A stretch of DNA of 35,074 bases from CAZOSF01 sp964582415 (GTDB taxonomy: Bacteria > Bacteroidota > Bacteroidia > Flavobacteriales > Flavobacteriaceae): contig CAZOSF010000017.1 of assembly GCA_964582415.1 (NCBI GenBank), positions 1-35,074 on the forward strand, in the 5' to 3' direction. Positions 14,404-22,742 of this stretch are shown piece by piece. Below the pieces are notes generated by a model, which worked only from the letters and a program-made list of their open reading frames with translations, was not told the DNA's origin and ran no database searches. The translations under genes were made by a program, and so were the position numbers. Position 1 is the first letter of the stretch; each line of letters opens with the position of its first letter.

Positions 14404-15063
14404 GTGGATTTTCAACTATTCGAATACCTGCAATCGTATTTAACGGACCGACGGAAACAGCTCTTTAAAGAGGTGATTGATCAGCGTACTAGACATTTCA
14501 CCGTGGTAATGGAAGATGTGTATCAATTGCATAACACCAGTGCCGTGATGCGTAGTTGCGACGTTTTTGGAATTCAAGAGTTGCATGTGATAGAGGAGCG
14601 GTTGGGAAAGCGCGTGGATAAAGAAATTGCCATGGGGGCTCAAAAGTGGGTAGATATTCATCGATATCCCTCTACCACCGAATGTATTCCTGATTTGCGT
14701 TCGAGAGGGTATCAAATTGTTGCTACCACCCCTCACGGAAATGCCCAAACACTTCAAGAATTTGACGTAACAAAAAAAAGTGCTTTTTTCTTTGGAACTG
14801 AGAAAAAGGGATTGAGCGATCTCATATTACAGGAAGCCGATGCTAGATTAAAAATACCCATGTACGGATTTACGGAAAGTTTAAATATCTCTGTATCGGC
14901 GGCTATTATTTTACAGCATTTGGTGGGTGCCATGCGAAAAGCCGGTGTTTCTTGGCAATTGACCCCGGACGAAAAACAAGCTTTGGAATTTGCTTGGACA
15001 CGCAAATCGATAAAAAATGTCGACCAAATTATCGCTCGTTTTTACGAGGGAAAAAAAGCGTAA
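14404..15063 (+). CDS. trmH: TrmH-like tRNA/rRNA 2'-O-methyltransferase (SPOUT)
   Basis: 219 aa SPOUT-class RNA ribose methyltransferase; the best fit is TrmH (tRNA Gm18). Start is GTG at 14404. Motif 1 is seen as LHNTSAVMRSCDVFGIQELHVI (about 46-67), motif 2 as FFFGTEKKGLS (about 127-137) and motif 3 as IPMYGFTESLNISVSAAIIL (about 150-169), which form the knotted SAM site. The N-terminal extension and the C-terminal helix (EFAWTRKSIKNVDQIIARFYEG) match TrmH length. It diverges from the sirtuin gene with only 44 bases between starts, so both promoters must share that space. Confidence 0.88.
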   Translation: MDFQLFEYLQSYLTDRRKQLFKEVIDQRTRHFTVVMEDVYQLHNTSAVMRSCDVFGIQELHVIEERLGKRVDKEIAMGAQKWVDIHRYPSTTECIPDLRSRGYQIVATTPHGNAQTLQEFDVTKKSAFFFGTEKKGLSDLILQEADARLKIPMYGFTESLNISVSAAIILQHLVGAMRKAGVSWQLTPDEKQALEFAWTRKSIKNVDQIIARFYEGKKA

Positions 15064-15068
15064 CTTTA
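15061..15068 (+). promoter_or_regulatory. Candidate -7 box built on the trmH stop codon
   Basis: TAACTTTA begins with the TAA stop of trmH and lies 25 bases before the next ATG. The -33 region has only T-rich sequence. Weak but plausible promoter for the SRPBCC gene. Confidence 0.35.
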
Positions 15069-15092
15069 GCTTTCAACCAACATCTATAACCC

Positions 15093-15623
15093 ATGATGAC
15101 GATCATCTATATCCTGGCGGGAATTGTCATTCTCATTATTCTTTTGGCAGCCATTGCTCCCAATTACTACGATGTCAACCGAAGCATCATTATTAATCGA
15201 CCTTTGGCGGATGTTTTCGAGTATATCAAATACGTAAAGAATCAAAATTATTGGGGTCCATGGAATTCTAGAGATCCTGAAATGAAACAGATCTTTCGAG
15301 GCGAGGATGGAACTGTAGGTTTTGTTTCAGCCTGGGAGAGTAATCATAAACAGGTAGGTTCGGGGGAGCAGGAAATCATCAACATCATTGAAAATGAGGT
15401 GATGGAAACCGAACTCCGTTTTTTAAAACCGATGAAATCGGTGAGCAAAGGCTATATTCGAACGACTGCCGAAGGAGATAGCCAAACGAAAGTCGTTTGG
15501 GGTTTTTCAGGAGACAATAAGTTTCCTTTCAGTATTTTTATGTTGTTTTTCAATATGGATAAGGCAGTAGGAAAGGATTTTGAAGAAGGACTTCAGAATT
15601 TGAAGAATATTTTGGAAAAGTAA
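15093..15623 (+). CDS. SRPBCC (polyketide cyclase/START-like) domain membrane-anchored protein
   Basis: 176 aa protein with an N-terminal transmembrane helix (IIYILAGIVILIILLAAIA, about 4-22) followed by an SRPBCC hydrophobic-pocket domain: NRSIIINRPLADVFEYIKYVKNQNYWGPWN opens it, and the C-terminal helix FNMDKAVGKDFEEGLQNLKNIL closes it, typical of this fold. Such proteins bind lipids or other hydrophobic ligands; the ligand here is unknown. Downstream comes a spacer filled with 7-base words. Confidence 0.82.
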   Translation: MMTIIYILAGIVILIILLAAIAPNYYDVNRSIIINRPLADVFEYIKYVKNQNYWGPWNSRDPEMKQIFRGEDGTVGFVSAWESNHKQVGSGEQEIINIIENEVMETELRFLKPMKSVSKGYIRTTAEGDSQTKVVWGFSGDNKFPFSIFMLFFNMDKAVGKDFEEGLQNLKNILEK

Positions 15624-15630
15624 GTATAAA

Positions 15631-15852
15631 GAGTCAAGCGACAAGAGGCTAGAGGCAAGACTGTTGAAATACGAGCCACGAACCACGACCTAGGGTAAGA
15701 GTAAACGGTTTAAACCTACAATTTAAAACGTAAAACTTGGATTGAAACTGCTCTTCTTCGCCTAACGCGGAATCGGCCAGCGAAGCCCGCAACCGACAAC
15801 CGACAACCGAGAACCGACAACCGACAACCGAGAACCGAAAACCGATAACTGT
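15631..15852. repeat. Heptad-word intergenic array A
   Basis: Runs of degenerate 7-base words. 15631-15665 has five (GAGTCAA, GCGACAA, GAGGCTA, GAGGCAA, GACTGTT); 15671-15691 has three (ACGAGCC, ACGAACC, ACGACCT); 15790-15852 has nine (CAACCGA three times, GAACCGA, CAACCGA twice, GAACCGA, AAACCGA, TAACTGT). The last word ends one base before the ATG of the next gene. In between (15692-15789) there is AT-rich sequence and a short GC-rich stretch with weaker periodicity. No gene is seen in it; the two short frames on the minus strand are translations of the repeat. Confidence 0.85.
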
Positions 15853-15853
15853 C

Positions 15854-16231
15854 ATGAAACACAACCCTTTTGCTTGGATAGAAATCCCGGTTAGTAACAT
15901 CGATAGAGCTATAAACTTTTATGAAACGGTATTTGCCATTAAACTCCAAAAAATGGATTTTGGCGGCTTGCAGATGGCATGGTTTCCGAATGCAGGACCA
16001 GAGGCTCCTGGAGCAACAGGAACATTAATTCAACAGGAATCCTACATTCCAAGTCAAGAAGGACCCTTGGTATATTTCCATAGTGAGGATCTTCAAAATG
16101 AAATGGACAGGGTGGAAGTCGCCGGAGGTAGTATCTATCGACCGAAAACCATGATTTCCCCCGATCACGGTTATATGGGAGTTTTTATTGATACCGAGGG
16201 AAACCGAATTGCACTACACTCACCATCGTAA
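15854..16231 (+). CDS. VOC family (glyoxalase/bleomycin-resistance fold) protein
   Basis: 125 aa vicinal-oxygen-chelate protein: a paired beta-alpha-beta3 module beginning AWIEIPVSNIDRAINFYETVF and ending GYMGVFIDTEGNRIALHSPS. Such proteins are metal-dependent lyases, dioxygenases or binders of small molecules; substrate not predictable. A likely metal-ligand Glu lies in DTEGNRIAL, while the N-terminal ligand position is E in WIEIPV. Its ATG directly follows a heptad-word array, and its stop overlaps the start of rdgB by one base (TAATG), so the two are coupled. Confidence 0.85.
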   Translation: MKHNPFAWIEIPVSNIDRAINFYETVFAIKLQKMDFGGLQMAWFPNAGPEAPGATGTLIQQESYIPSQEGPLVYFHSEDLQNEMDRVEVAGGSIYRPKTMISPDHGYMGVFIDTEGNRIALHSPS

Positions 16232-16812
16232 TGAAACTTGTATTCGCAACGCATAACGAAAATAAATTTCGTGAAATAAAGGCATTGCTACCCAATCATC
16301 TGGAGCTTTTGAGCCTGAATGATATCGGTTGCACTGAAGAGATTCCTGAGACCGCCGACACTATTGAAGGGAATGCTATTCAAAAGGTAGAATTTGTAAA
16401 CCGCCATTACGGTTTTGATTGCTTTGCAGATGACACCGGCTTGGAGGTAAACGCGCTGCATGGCGCCCCAGGAGTTTACAGTGCCCGGTATGCCGGACTT
16501 CAAAAAGACCCCACGGCCAATATGGAGAAATTATTGAAAGAGTTGGATCCAAAGCTAGATCGAACGGCCCGTTTTAAAACGGCCATCGCCTTAACGTTAC
16601 AGGGTCGTCAAAATTTATTTTTGGGAATTTGTGAAGGTGTTATAACGAAAGATCCGAGAGGGGATAAGGGATTTGGATACGATCCTGTCTTTCAGCCAGA
16701 AGGTTACGATCTCACTTTCGCAGAGATGAGCCTTACCCAGAAAGGTGAAATCAGTCATCGTGGAAGGGCCATGCGGCAGCTTATCGAATATCTTTCCCTA
16801 AATTATTCCTAA
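16231..16812 (+). CDS. rdgB: dITP/XTP pyrophosphatase (RdgB/HAM1)
   Basis: 193 aa house-cleaning enzyme that hydrolyses non-canonical purine triphosphates (dITP, XTP) to monophosphates, keeping them out of DNA and RNA. Signature stretches: VFATHNENKFREIKALL at 4-20, CFADDTGLEVNALHGAPGVYSARYAG near 66-91 (metal-binding acidic residues), FGYDPVFQP near 149-157 and the C-terminal SHRGRAM. Length is normal. It is coupled to the VOC gene and probably co-transcribed. Confidence 0.95.
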   Translation: MKLVFATHNENKFREIKALLPNHLELLSLNDIGCTEEIPETADTIEGNAIQKVEFVNRHYGFDCFADDTGLEVNALHGAPGVYSARYAGLQKDPTANMEKLLKELDPKLDRTARFKTAIALTLQGRQNLFLGICEGVITKDPRGDKGFGYDPVFQPEGYDLTFAEMSLTQKGEISHRGRAMRQLIEYLSLNYS

Positions 16813-16839
16813 AGAAATTCGCAATCAGGGAAATAAGTC

Positions 16840-16942
16840 TATCTTTGCCGCCAATTCCTCAGGGTGAGGAAGTGTTGCAGTAGAAGCTTGGGTTTACTTG
16901 AGTCGTTCGCTTCCAGGCAGCACATAACAAGTAAACTTAAAT
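16840..16942 (+). promoter_or_regulatory. DEAD-box helicase promoter and structured leader
   Basis: A -7 box TATCTTTG at 16840-16847 starts a leader of about 90 bases. It contains a small hairpin, TTCCTC/GAGGAA (16855-16860 with 16866-16871), and a longer-range stem, GTTTACTTG (16892-16900) with CAAGTAAAC (16928-16936), whose 3' arm ends 6 bases before the ATG and would cover the ribosome-binding region. An alternative pairing, GAAGC (16883-16887) with GCTTC (16909-16913), competes with it. This suggests a switchable leader, as in cold-inducible helicase genes. Confidence 0.5.
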
Positions 16943-18718
16943 ATGACAACATTTCAATCGCTCGGACTGAAGGATGAGTTCCTACAGGCCATTACCGACT
17001 TGGGGTTTGAAACGCCAAGTGACGTTCAACAGAAAACCATTCCCCTTTTACTTCAAAAGGAAACAGACATTGTTTCTTTGGCACAAACCGGAACAGGAAA
17101 AACCGCCGCTTTTGGTTTTCCCATGCTTCAAAAAATCAATGTGGAAAGCCGAACCACGCAAGGGCTTATCCTATCTCCAACAAGAGAATTATGCCTTCAG
17201 ATTACTTCCGAATTAAAACTTTATGGGAAGTATTTGAAAGGGCTTAATACGGTCGCTGTTTACGGAGGTGCAAGCATTTCCGAACAAGCCAATCAAATCA
17301 AAAAAGGAGCGCAAATCATTGTGGCTACTCCAGGAAGAATGAAAGACATGATTGGTCGTGGTTTGATCGATATTTCCAAGATCGAATACTGTGTTTTGGA
17401 TGAAGCGGATGAAATGTTGAACATGGGCTTTTATGAGGACATTGTTGACATTCTTTCACATTCACCAAAAGACAAAAGTACCTGGTTGTTTTCTGCAACC
17501 ATGCCGAAGGAAGTGGCGACGATCGCCAAAGAATTTATGCATAGTCCTGTGGAAGTTACTGTTGGGACCCGAAATGTGGGTGCCGAAAGTGTTTCCCATG
17601 AATATTATTTGGTGAATGCCCGTGATCGTTACCAAGCATTGAAGCGCTTGGCCGATATGAATCCAGATATTTTCTCGGTGATCTTTTGTCGCACTAAACG
17701 TGATACACAGAAGGTGGCAGAAATGCTCATTGAAGATGGGTATAATGCGAGTGCCTTGCATGGTGATTTGAGTCAGAACCAGCGTGATTTGGTGATGAAG
17801 GCGTTCCGTTCTCGCCAGATTCAGATGTTGGTAGCTACTGATGTAGCGGCAAGAGGGATTGATGTGGACGACATTACCCATGTAATCAACTACCAATTGC
17901 CCGATGAAATTGAAACCTATACGCACCGAAGTGGTCGTACCGGACGAGCAGGAAAGACGGGGGTATCCATGGTGATTATCTCTAAAAGTGAACTTCGAAA
18001 AATCAAGCAGATCGAAAAGATCATCAAAAAGGATTTTGTGCACAAGGAAGTTCCTTCTGGGATGGAAATCTGTGAACGACAACTGTTTCATTTGGCTACT
18101 AGCATTAAGGACACAGAAATCAATCACGAAATCGACTCTTACTTGCCCGTTATCTATAAAGAGTTGAGTGAATTCTCGAAAGAGGAACTTATAAAAAAAG
18201 TGTTCTCGGTAGAGTTTACGCGATTCTTCAATTACTACAATAAAGCCAAGGATTTAAATGTAGCCTCCAAAGGAGACGACTTCAAAGAATCAAAAAGTTT
18301 CGACCGCGAGGATAAGAGCAGTGTTCGTTTCTTCATCAATCTGGGTAGAAAAGATGGTATGGAATGGATGGACGTGAAAGATTTCGTACGTCAGGTAACC
18401 GATTTAGATAAGGATGCGGTGTTTCATGTAGATACCATGGGCAGTTTCTCCTTCTTTAACACGGATGAAGAGAATGTGGACGCTGTTCTGAACGCTTTCG
18501 ATGGGATCCAATTCAACAACAGAAAGATTGAAGTGGAAATTTCCAAGGAAGGGAGAAAGAAAGGCCGTGGCGGTAAAAAGGACCGCAAACGGGAAGACTT
18601 CTCAAAGCCAAGAGGGAAAGGACGCGGGAAGAAGGATCGTTTTGACGACAAAGGCCGCGGACCCAAGAAGTCGTTTCAAGATAAAGGTACAGGTGGTAAA
18701 CGTCGCAAACGACGATAA
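16943..18718 (+). CDS. DEAD-box ATP-dependent RNA helicase (DeaD/CsdA-like)
   Basis: 591 aa RNA helicase for RNA unwinding in ribosome assembly and mRNA turnover. The Q motif begins FQSLGLKDEFLQAI; motif I AQTGTGKT is at 47-54; Ia PTRELCLQ, Ib TPGR, II DEAD (in VLDEADEML, about 151), III SAT, IV HGDLSQNQRD, V ARGIDV and VI HRSGRTGRAG are all present. Residues about 450-530 form a DbpA-like RNA-binding domain (RFFINLGRKDGMEWMDVKDFV), and the last 60 are a basic Gly/Arg/Lys tail. The domain plan fits DeaD/CsdA rather than short RhlE forms. The leader structure suggests autoregulation or temperature control. Confidence 0.93.
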   Translation: MTTFQSLGLKDEFLQAITDLGFETPSDVQQKTIPLLLQKETDIVSLAQTGTGKTAAFGFPMLQKINVESRTTQGLILSPTRELCLQITSELKLYGKYLKGLNTVAVYGGASISEQANQIKKGAQIIVATPGRMKDMIGRGLIDISKIEYCVLDEADEMLNMGFYEDIVDILSHSPKDKSTWLFSATMPKEVATIAKEFMHSPVEVTVGTRNVGAESVSHEYYLVNARDRYQALKRLADMNPDIFSVIFCRTKRDTQKVAEMLIEDGYNASALHGDLSQNQRDLVMKAFRSRQIQMLVATDVAARGIDVDDITHVINYQLPDEIETYTHRSGRTGRAGKTGVSMVIISKSELRKIKQIEKIIKKDFVHKEVPSGMEICERQLFHLATSIKDTEINHEIDSYLPVIYKELSEFSKEELIKKVFSVEFTRFFNYYNKAKDLNVASKGDDFKESKSFDREDKSSVRFFINLGRKDGMEWMDVKDFVRQVTDLDKDAVFHVDTMGSFSFFNTDEENVDAVLNAFDGIQFNNRKIEVEISKEGRKKGRGGKKDRKREDFSKPRGKGRGKKDRFDDKGRGPKKSFQDKGTGGKRRKRR

Positions 18719-18765
18719 TTTTCGGCTTAACGAAACTTTGGCAACTTTTTAGTGTCTAAATTGTG

Positions 18766-18773
18766 TACCTTTA
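18766..18773 (+). promoter_or_regulatory. Candidate -7 box for the CarboxypepD_reg-like gene
   Basis: TACCTTTA, 16 bases before the ATG, in an otherwise AT-rich spacer; no TTTG at the usual distance. Confidence 0.4.
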
Positions 18774-18789
18774 AGGCATTCAGATTACC

Positions 18790-19581
18790 ATGAAAAATTG
18801 CTATAACCTACTGCTTTGGATGTTACTGTTCTTCCCCATCATCTCTTGGTCTCAAGGAGATGAGGAGGATCCTGGAGTTATCATTAACGGTACGGTGGTG
18901 AATGATGCTACCGACAAGCCGCTCGAGAATGTCAACATCGTAAACCTCAATAAGGTAATCGGAACGACTACCGATAAGGAGGGAGGTTTTGCCATTCGAG
19001 CAGCTGCCAATGATACCTTATACTTTTCTTATCTCGGGTTTAAGTCCATTCGAGTTCGTGTAACCAACGACTGGTTGAAATATGACAATATCAAGGTAAA
19101 GATGACCGAATTGGGTATTGCCTTGGAGGAAGTCGTTTTAAAGCCAGTTCAGCTAACAGGCTATGTTGAGGTGGACGCTAAGATTATTCCCATTTATGAT
19201 GACCATAGATACCGCATTGCAGGTCTTGGAGGCGGGTATGAAGGAGGAAAGAACCAGCCCGGTGCTGTTTCAAAGGTGTTGAGTTCCATTTTCAATCCTG
19301 CAGATTTCCTGTATAATGTATTTGGTAAGCGTCCGAAACAAATGCGCAAGCTGAAACGTATGAAGGAGGACGATGAAATCCGAAACCTCTTGCAGTCGAA
19401 ATTCGACCGGGAAACATTGATGGCTGTATTGCAATTGGAGAAAGCCGATATCGATGAAATTCTAAATAACTGTAGTTATTCGAAGGAATTCATCAGAACA
19501 GCCAATGATCTTCAAATCTTGGATGCTATTAATGACTGTTACGAGGAATACCGTATCCTAAACAGAAGTAAAGAGAAATAG
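18790..19581 (+). CDS. Secreted CarboxypepD_reg-like domain protein
   Basis: 263 aa exported protein. The signal peptide ends near WSQ (residues 20-22). A beta-sandwich carboxypeptidase-regulatory-like domain follows (about 29-110: INGTVVNDATDKPLENVNIVN, GTTTDKEGGFAI, DTLYFSYLGFKS), the module found at the N-terminus of TonB-dependent receptors. Here it is joined to a charged C-terminal region instead of a barrel (KRPKQMRKLKRMKEDDEIRNLL; DIDEILNNCSYSKEFI). The C-terminal part is not recognised. Related proteins of this size are common in Flavobacteriia and have no firm function. Confidence 0.75.
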   Translation: MKNCYNLLLWMLLFFPIISWSQGDEEDPGVIINGTVVNDATDKPLENVNIVNLNKVIGTTTDKEGGFAIRAAANDTLYFSYLGFKSIRVRVTNDWLKYDNIKVKMTELGIALEEVVLKPVQLTGYVEVDAKIIPIYDDHRYRIAGLGGGYEGGKNQPGAVSKVLSSIFNPADFLYNVFGKRPKQMRKLKRMKEDDEIRNLLQSKFDRETLMAVLQLEKADIDEILNNCSYSKEFIRTANDLQILDAINDCYEEYRILNRSKEK

Positions 19582-19609
19582 TGGACATTACCAACCTAAT
19601 AGATAAAAG

Positions 19610-19634
19610 AAAGGGACAATTTGTCCCTTTTTTT
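19610..19634 (+). terminator. Intrinsic terminator after the CarboxypepD_reg-like gene
   Basis: AAAGGGACA (19610-19618), loop ATT, TGTCCCTTT (19622-19630) and further T residues. Confidence 0.88.
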
Positions 19635-19693
19635 AATTTTTGTTTACATTTTGTCTAACAGCTATTTTATAAATTCCCCAACAAATTCAAACT

Positions 19694-21055
19694 ATGGATT
19701 TCAATGTAAGCATTCAAAGAAAGTTTTTTCAGACGGGTATCACCCGTTCTCATGCGTTTCGGTTGGAACAGCTGAATTCTCTTGAACGGCTATTAAAAGA
19801 GAATGAGGCCGTATTGTATGATGCGATCTACAATGACTTTCAAAAATCGGAATTTGATACGTATACCACAGAGATCGGATTACTGTATCACGAGATAAAA
19901 TGGGTCAAAAAACATCTAAAACAATGGATGCGTCCGGAGAGGGTACCCACAGATCTTGTCAATCTTCCGGGACGGAGCTACATTCAATCGGAACCCTTGG
20001 GTGTCTGTTTGGTTATAGGTGCTTGGAATTATCCGTATTTATTGTCCTTACATCCGGTAATCAGCGCTATTGCGGCAGGGAACACTATTGTGTTGAAACC
20101 CAGTGAGCTGCCAGAAAATACAGCATCTGTCATGGAGGAACTGGTAACTAAATATTTTTCCAAAGATTTTTTTACGGTGGTAACCGGTGGCCCCGATGTG
20201 TCTAAAAGATTATTGGAACAAAAATTTGATAAGATATTCTTCACGGGGAGTACGCGGGTTGGCCAAATAGTCTATCAGGCGGCTGCTAAGCATTTAACAC
20301 CGGTTACACTGGAACTGGGAGGTAAGTCTCCTGCCATCATCTCAAAATCGACACGAATTAAAATTGCCGCGCAACGATTGGTGTGGGCCAAATTCCTCAA
20401 CGCTGGACAAACATGTGTGGCACCGGATTACCTGCTGGTTCATGAATCCGTCAAGGACGAATTAATCCAAGCCATCATAAAGGAACTCGAAAAAGTGGCG
20501 TATTCGGTCGAGCATCAAAACTATTGTCAAATCATCAACGAGCGGAATTTTAATCGTTTGGTAAACATGATAGATTCAGAAAAGGTAGTGTTTGGTGGAG
20601 AAATGGACCGTGTGAATCGGATTCTAAAACCCACGCTGTTGGATCATGTTAGTTGGGAAGATGCCATAATGCAGGAAGAAATATTTGGTCCGATATTGCC
20701 CCTTCGCTCCTTTGCCGATTTTGAGGCAGCACTGGCTGAAGTGAAAGCCCAGCCTAAACCATTGGCTGCTTATCTTTTCAGCGAGAATTCCAAGGAAATC
20801 TCTCAATTTACAGAACAACTTCCTTTTGGAGGAGGGTGTATCAACGAAGCGGTGATGCATCTATCCAATGCCCATCTTCCTTTTGGAGGTGTGGGAACAA
20901 GCGGCATGGGGAATTACCATGGAAAATATGGTTTTGATACGTTCAGTCATAAAAAGAGTGTGCTTCAAAAACCTACCTTATTTGAATTGCCGCTGAAATA
21001 TTCTCCCATCACCAAGAAAAAATTTTGGTGGATCAAACAACTGATGAAGCTCTAA
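19694..21055 (+). CDS. NAD(P)-dependent aldehyde dehydrogenase (class 3-like)
   Basis: 453 aa aldehyde dehydrogenase oxidising aldehydes to acids. Length and the C-terminal pattern fit the short ALDH3-type group that often acts on fatty or aromatic aldehydes. Visible: WNYP with N112, the cofactor-binding FTGSTRVG (183-190), ELGGKSP with the general base E207, and NAGQTC with the catalytic C241. The C-terminal end KYSPITKKKFWWIKQLMKL is basic and aromatic, and may touch the membrane as in fatty-aldehyde dehydrogenases. It stands alone between a terminator and the secreted hydrolase gene. Confidence 0.92.
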   Translation: MDFNVSIQRKFFQTGITRSHAFRLEQLNSLERLLKENEAVLYDAIYNDFQKSEFDTYTTEIGLLYHEIKWVKKHLKQWMRPERVPTDLVNLPGRSYIQSEPLGVCLVIGAWNYPYLLSLHPVISAIAAGNTIVLKPSELPENTASVMEELVTKYFSKDFFTVVTGGPDVSKRLLEQKFDKIFFTGSTRVGQIVYQAAAKHLTPVTLELGGKSPAIISKSTRIKIAAQRLVWAKFLNAGQTCVAPDYLLVHESVKDELIQAIIKELEKVAYSVEHQNYCQIINERNFNRLVNMIDSEKVVFGGEMDRVNRILKPTLLDHVSWEDAIMQEEIFGPILPLRSFADFEAALAEVKAQPKPLAAYLFSENSKEISQFTEQLPFGGGCINEAVMHLSNAHLPFGGVGTSGMGNYHGKYGFDTFSHKKSVLQKPTLFELPLKYSPITKKKFWWIKQLMKL

Positions 21056-21101
21056 AAAAGTCGGAAAAATACAGTACCTTGACCAACACAATTCAAAAGT
21101 T

Positions 21102-22742
21102 ATGAAACGAATTCTACCCATTCTAATTTTATTTATTACGTTCAACATCAGTGCTCAGTTCCGATTTTTACCTGAGCCAAATCCCGCCTATTATCCAGAA
21201 AGTTCGGCAGTAACCCCCATTGTGGCTACCATTGGTTATCAAGGATATGATGAGACGCAAGCGTATTTCGGGGAAGGGGAGTATGAAATCTTTATGGATG
21301 TGGTGGATGGTGTTTTGGATAATCCTATCATCGTTTTGGATGGCTTCGATCCTGGGGATTCACGCAATATTCCAGGCCTTTATGCAAGTCTTTCTTTTAA
21401 TGGGGAAAACCTGGCCGATATTCTTAGAACAGAAGGGTATGATATTATAATTCTGAATGCTCCTCAATACAATACAGGAGGAAAAGATATTGATGGGGGT
21501 GCCGATTATATTCAAAGGAATGCCTTTGTGTTGGTATCCTTAATCGAAGAAATCAATGCGCAAAAAGTAGGAGATGCCGAACTGGTCGTTTTAGGACCAA
21601 GTATGGGCGGACTCATAGCACGATATGCTTTGGCCTATATGGAAGACAATGCAATTCCACATGAAACTAGATTGTATATATCATTCGATTCACCGCACAA
21701 GGGGGCTAATATTCCTATCAGCTTTCAATACATAATCAATTATTTTGCACAAGAGGTAGGGGATCCTACCGCCTTGGCTTTGGTTGATCAAGCTTTGAAT
21801 TCCCCAGCGGCCAAGGAAATGTTGGTAGACCATTTACAAGGACATCTTCTATCTGGGTCCACTTTTGAGCAGGATCCTACGAAATTATTGCCCGCAGGGG
21901 CCCCCGATTTCCGAGATGCTTTTCAAGCGGAATTGGATAATTTGGGCTTTCCACAGAATGTACGAAACGTCACTATGATCAATGGAAGCGGAAATGGTAC
22001 CCTTACGGGAACACCTGGTGCGGAGGTTATCAATACCACGATTGAAATAGACGCTGTTACCGATATGGACTTGGCAATGTATTTTACCCCAGAGGCCACC
22101 CAGACAACCACCGTTTCCGATCTAACCGTATACTTTATTGGTATCCCTGTAGCTTCTTTTTCGGCCGATGCTGAATCAATCGCCACTTCCGATGGTGTGG
22201 ACAGTGCTCCCGGAGGGACGGCAAGTATCAGTGGGGGGTTGCAAGGAGGAACCGGAAATCCAGTTATCGATCAATTTCTCGCTGCATTACAACAGGATCT
22301 ATATTGCTTTATTCCAGCAACCAGTGCTTTGGCTATTGATACCGATAATTGGTTTGAAATACCAAATTTGAACGATTCTCCTTTCGTGAATATTCATATT
22401 CCAAATGAAAACGAAGACCATGTAACGTTAACCGAGGCGGGTGCCCAGTTTGCGCTGGATGAGATTCGCCAGAATTTAGGGATTTCAGATTTTACAGAAT
22501 CGGCCTCTTTGCTAAGCGTTAAAAATCCAGCGGAAGGAGCTCTAGCATTTCAACTTTTGAATCAAGATCAGAACCGTCTTCAGTTGGAATTATTCGATGT
22601 TTCTGGACGTTTGGTTCAACAATTTGATATAACCATTACTGATTCTGAGTTCACCATTCCAATTCAGTTGCCCCAAGGGTTCTATTTGTTAAAAGCGCAG
22701 CTAGGCACACAAACGCAAACGTTGAAACTGATACTACGCTAA
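21102..22742 (+). CDS. Secreted alpha/beta hydrolase with T9SS type A C-terminal domain
   Basis: 546 aa exported protein. A signal peptide (cleavage after SAQ, residues 17-19) leads to an esterase/lipase-like domain: strand PIIVLDGFDP (75-84), the nucleophile elbow GPSMGG with S167, and YISFDSPHKGAN downstream (PGAP1/lipase-like arrangement). A candidate catalytic His lies in NENEDHVTLTEAG. Residues about 470-546 form a Por-type sorting domain (NPAEGALAFQLL, LELFDVSGRLVQQ, LPQGFYLLKAQL), which sends the protein through type IX secretion to the surface. Substrate is unknown; lipids or other surface esters are likely. Confidence 0.87.
   Translation: MKRILPILILFITFNISAQFRFLPEPNPAYYPESSAVTPIVATIGYQGYDETQAYFGEGEYEIFMDVVDGVLDNPIIVLDGFDPGDSRNIPGLYASLSFNGENLADILRTEGYDIIILNAPQYNTGGKDIDGGADYIQRNAFVLVSLIEEINAQKVGDAELVVLGPSMGGLIARYALAYMEDNAIPHETRLYISFDSPHKGANIPISFQYIINYFAQEVGDPTALALVDQALNSPAAKEMLVDHLQGHLLSGSTFEQDPTKLLPAGAPDFRDAFQAELDNLGFPQNVRNVTMINGSGNGTLTGTPGAEVINTTIEIDAVTDMDLAMYFTPEATQTTTVSDLTVYFIGIPVASFSADAESIATSDGVDSAPGGTASISGGLQGGTGNPVIDQFLAALQQDLYCFIPATSALAIDTDNWFEIPNLNDSPFVNIHIPNENEDHVTLTEAGAQFALDEIRQNLGISDFTESASLLSVKNPAEGALAFQLLNQDQNRLQLELFDVSGRLVQQFDITITDSEFTIPIQLPQGFYLLKAQLGTQTQTLKLILR

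Noticed and set aside
15790..15852. Possible CRISPR array
   Set aside because: Units of 7 bases without spacers; no cas genes nearby.
15649..15949. Two minus-strand frames over the spacer at 15650-15950 with repeated RFSVVGCR-like words
   Set aside because: The peptide repeats are just translations of the 7-base DNA repeat; no start context or family.
17462..18127. 221-codon minus-strand frame inside the helicase gene
   Set aside because: Antisense to a strongly conserved DEAD-box gene; no signal, domain or promoter.
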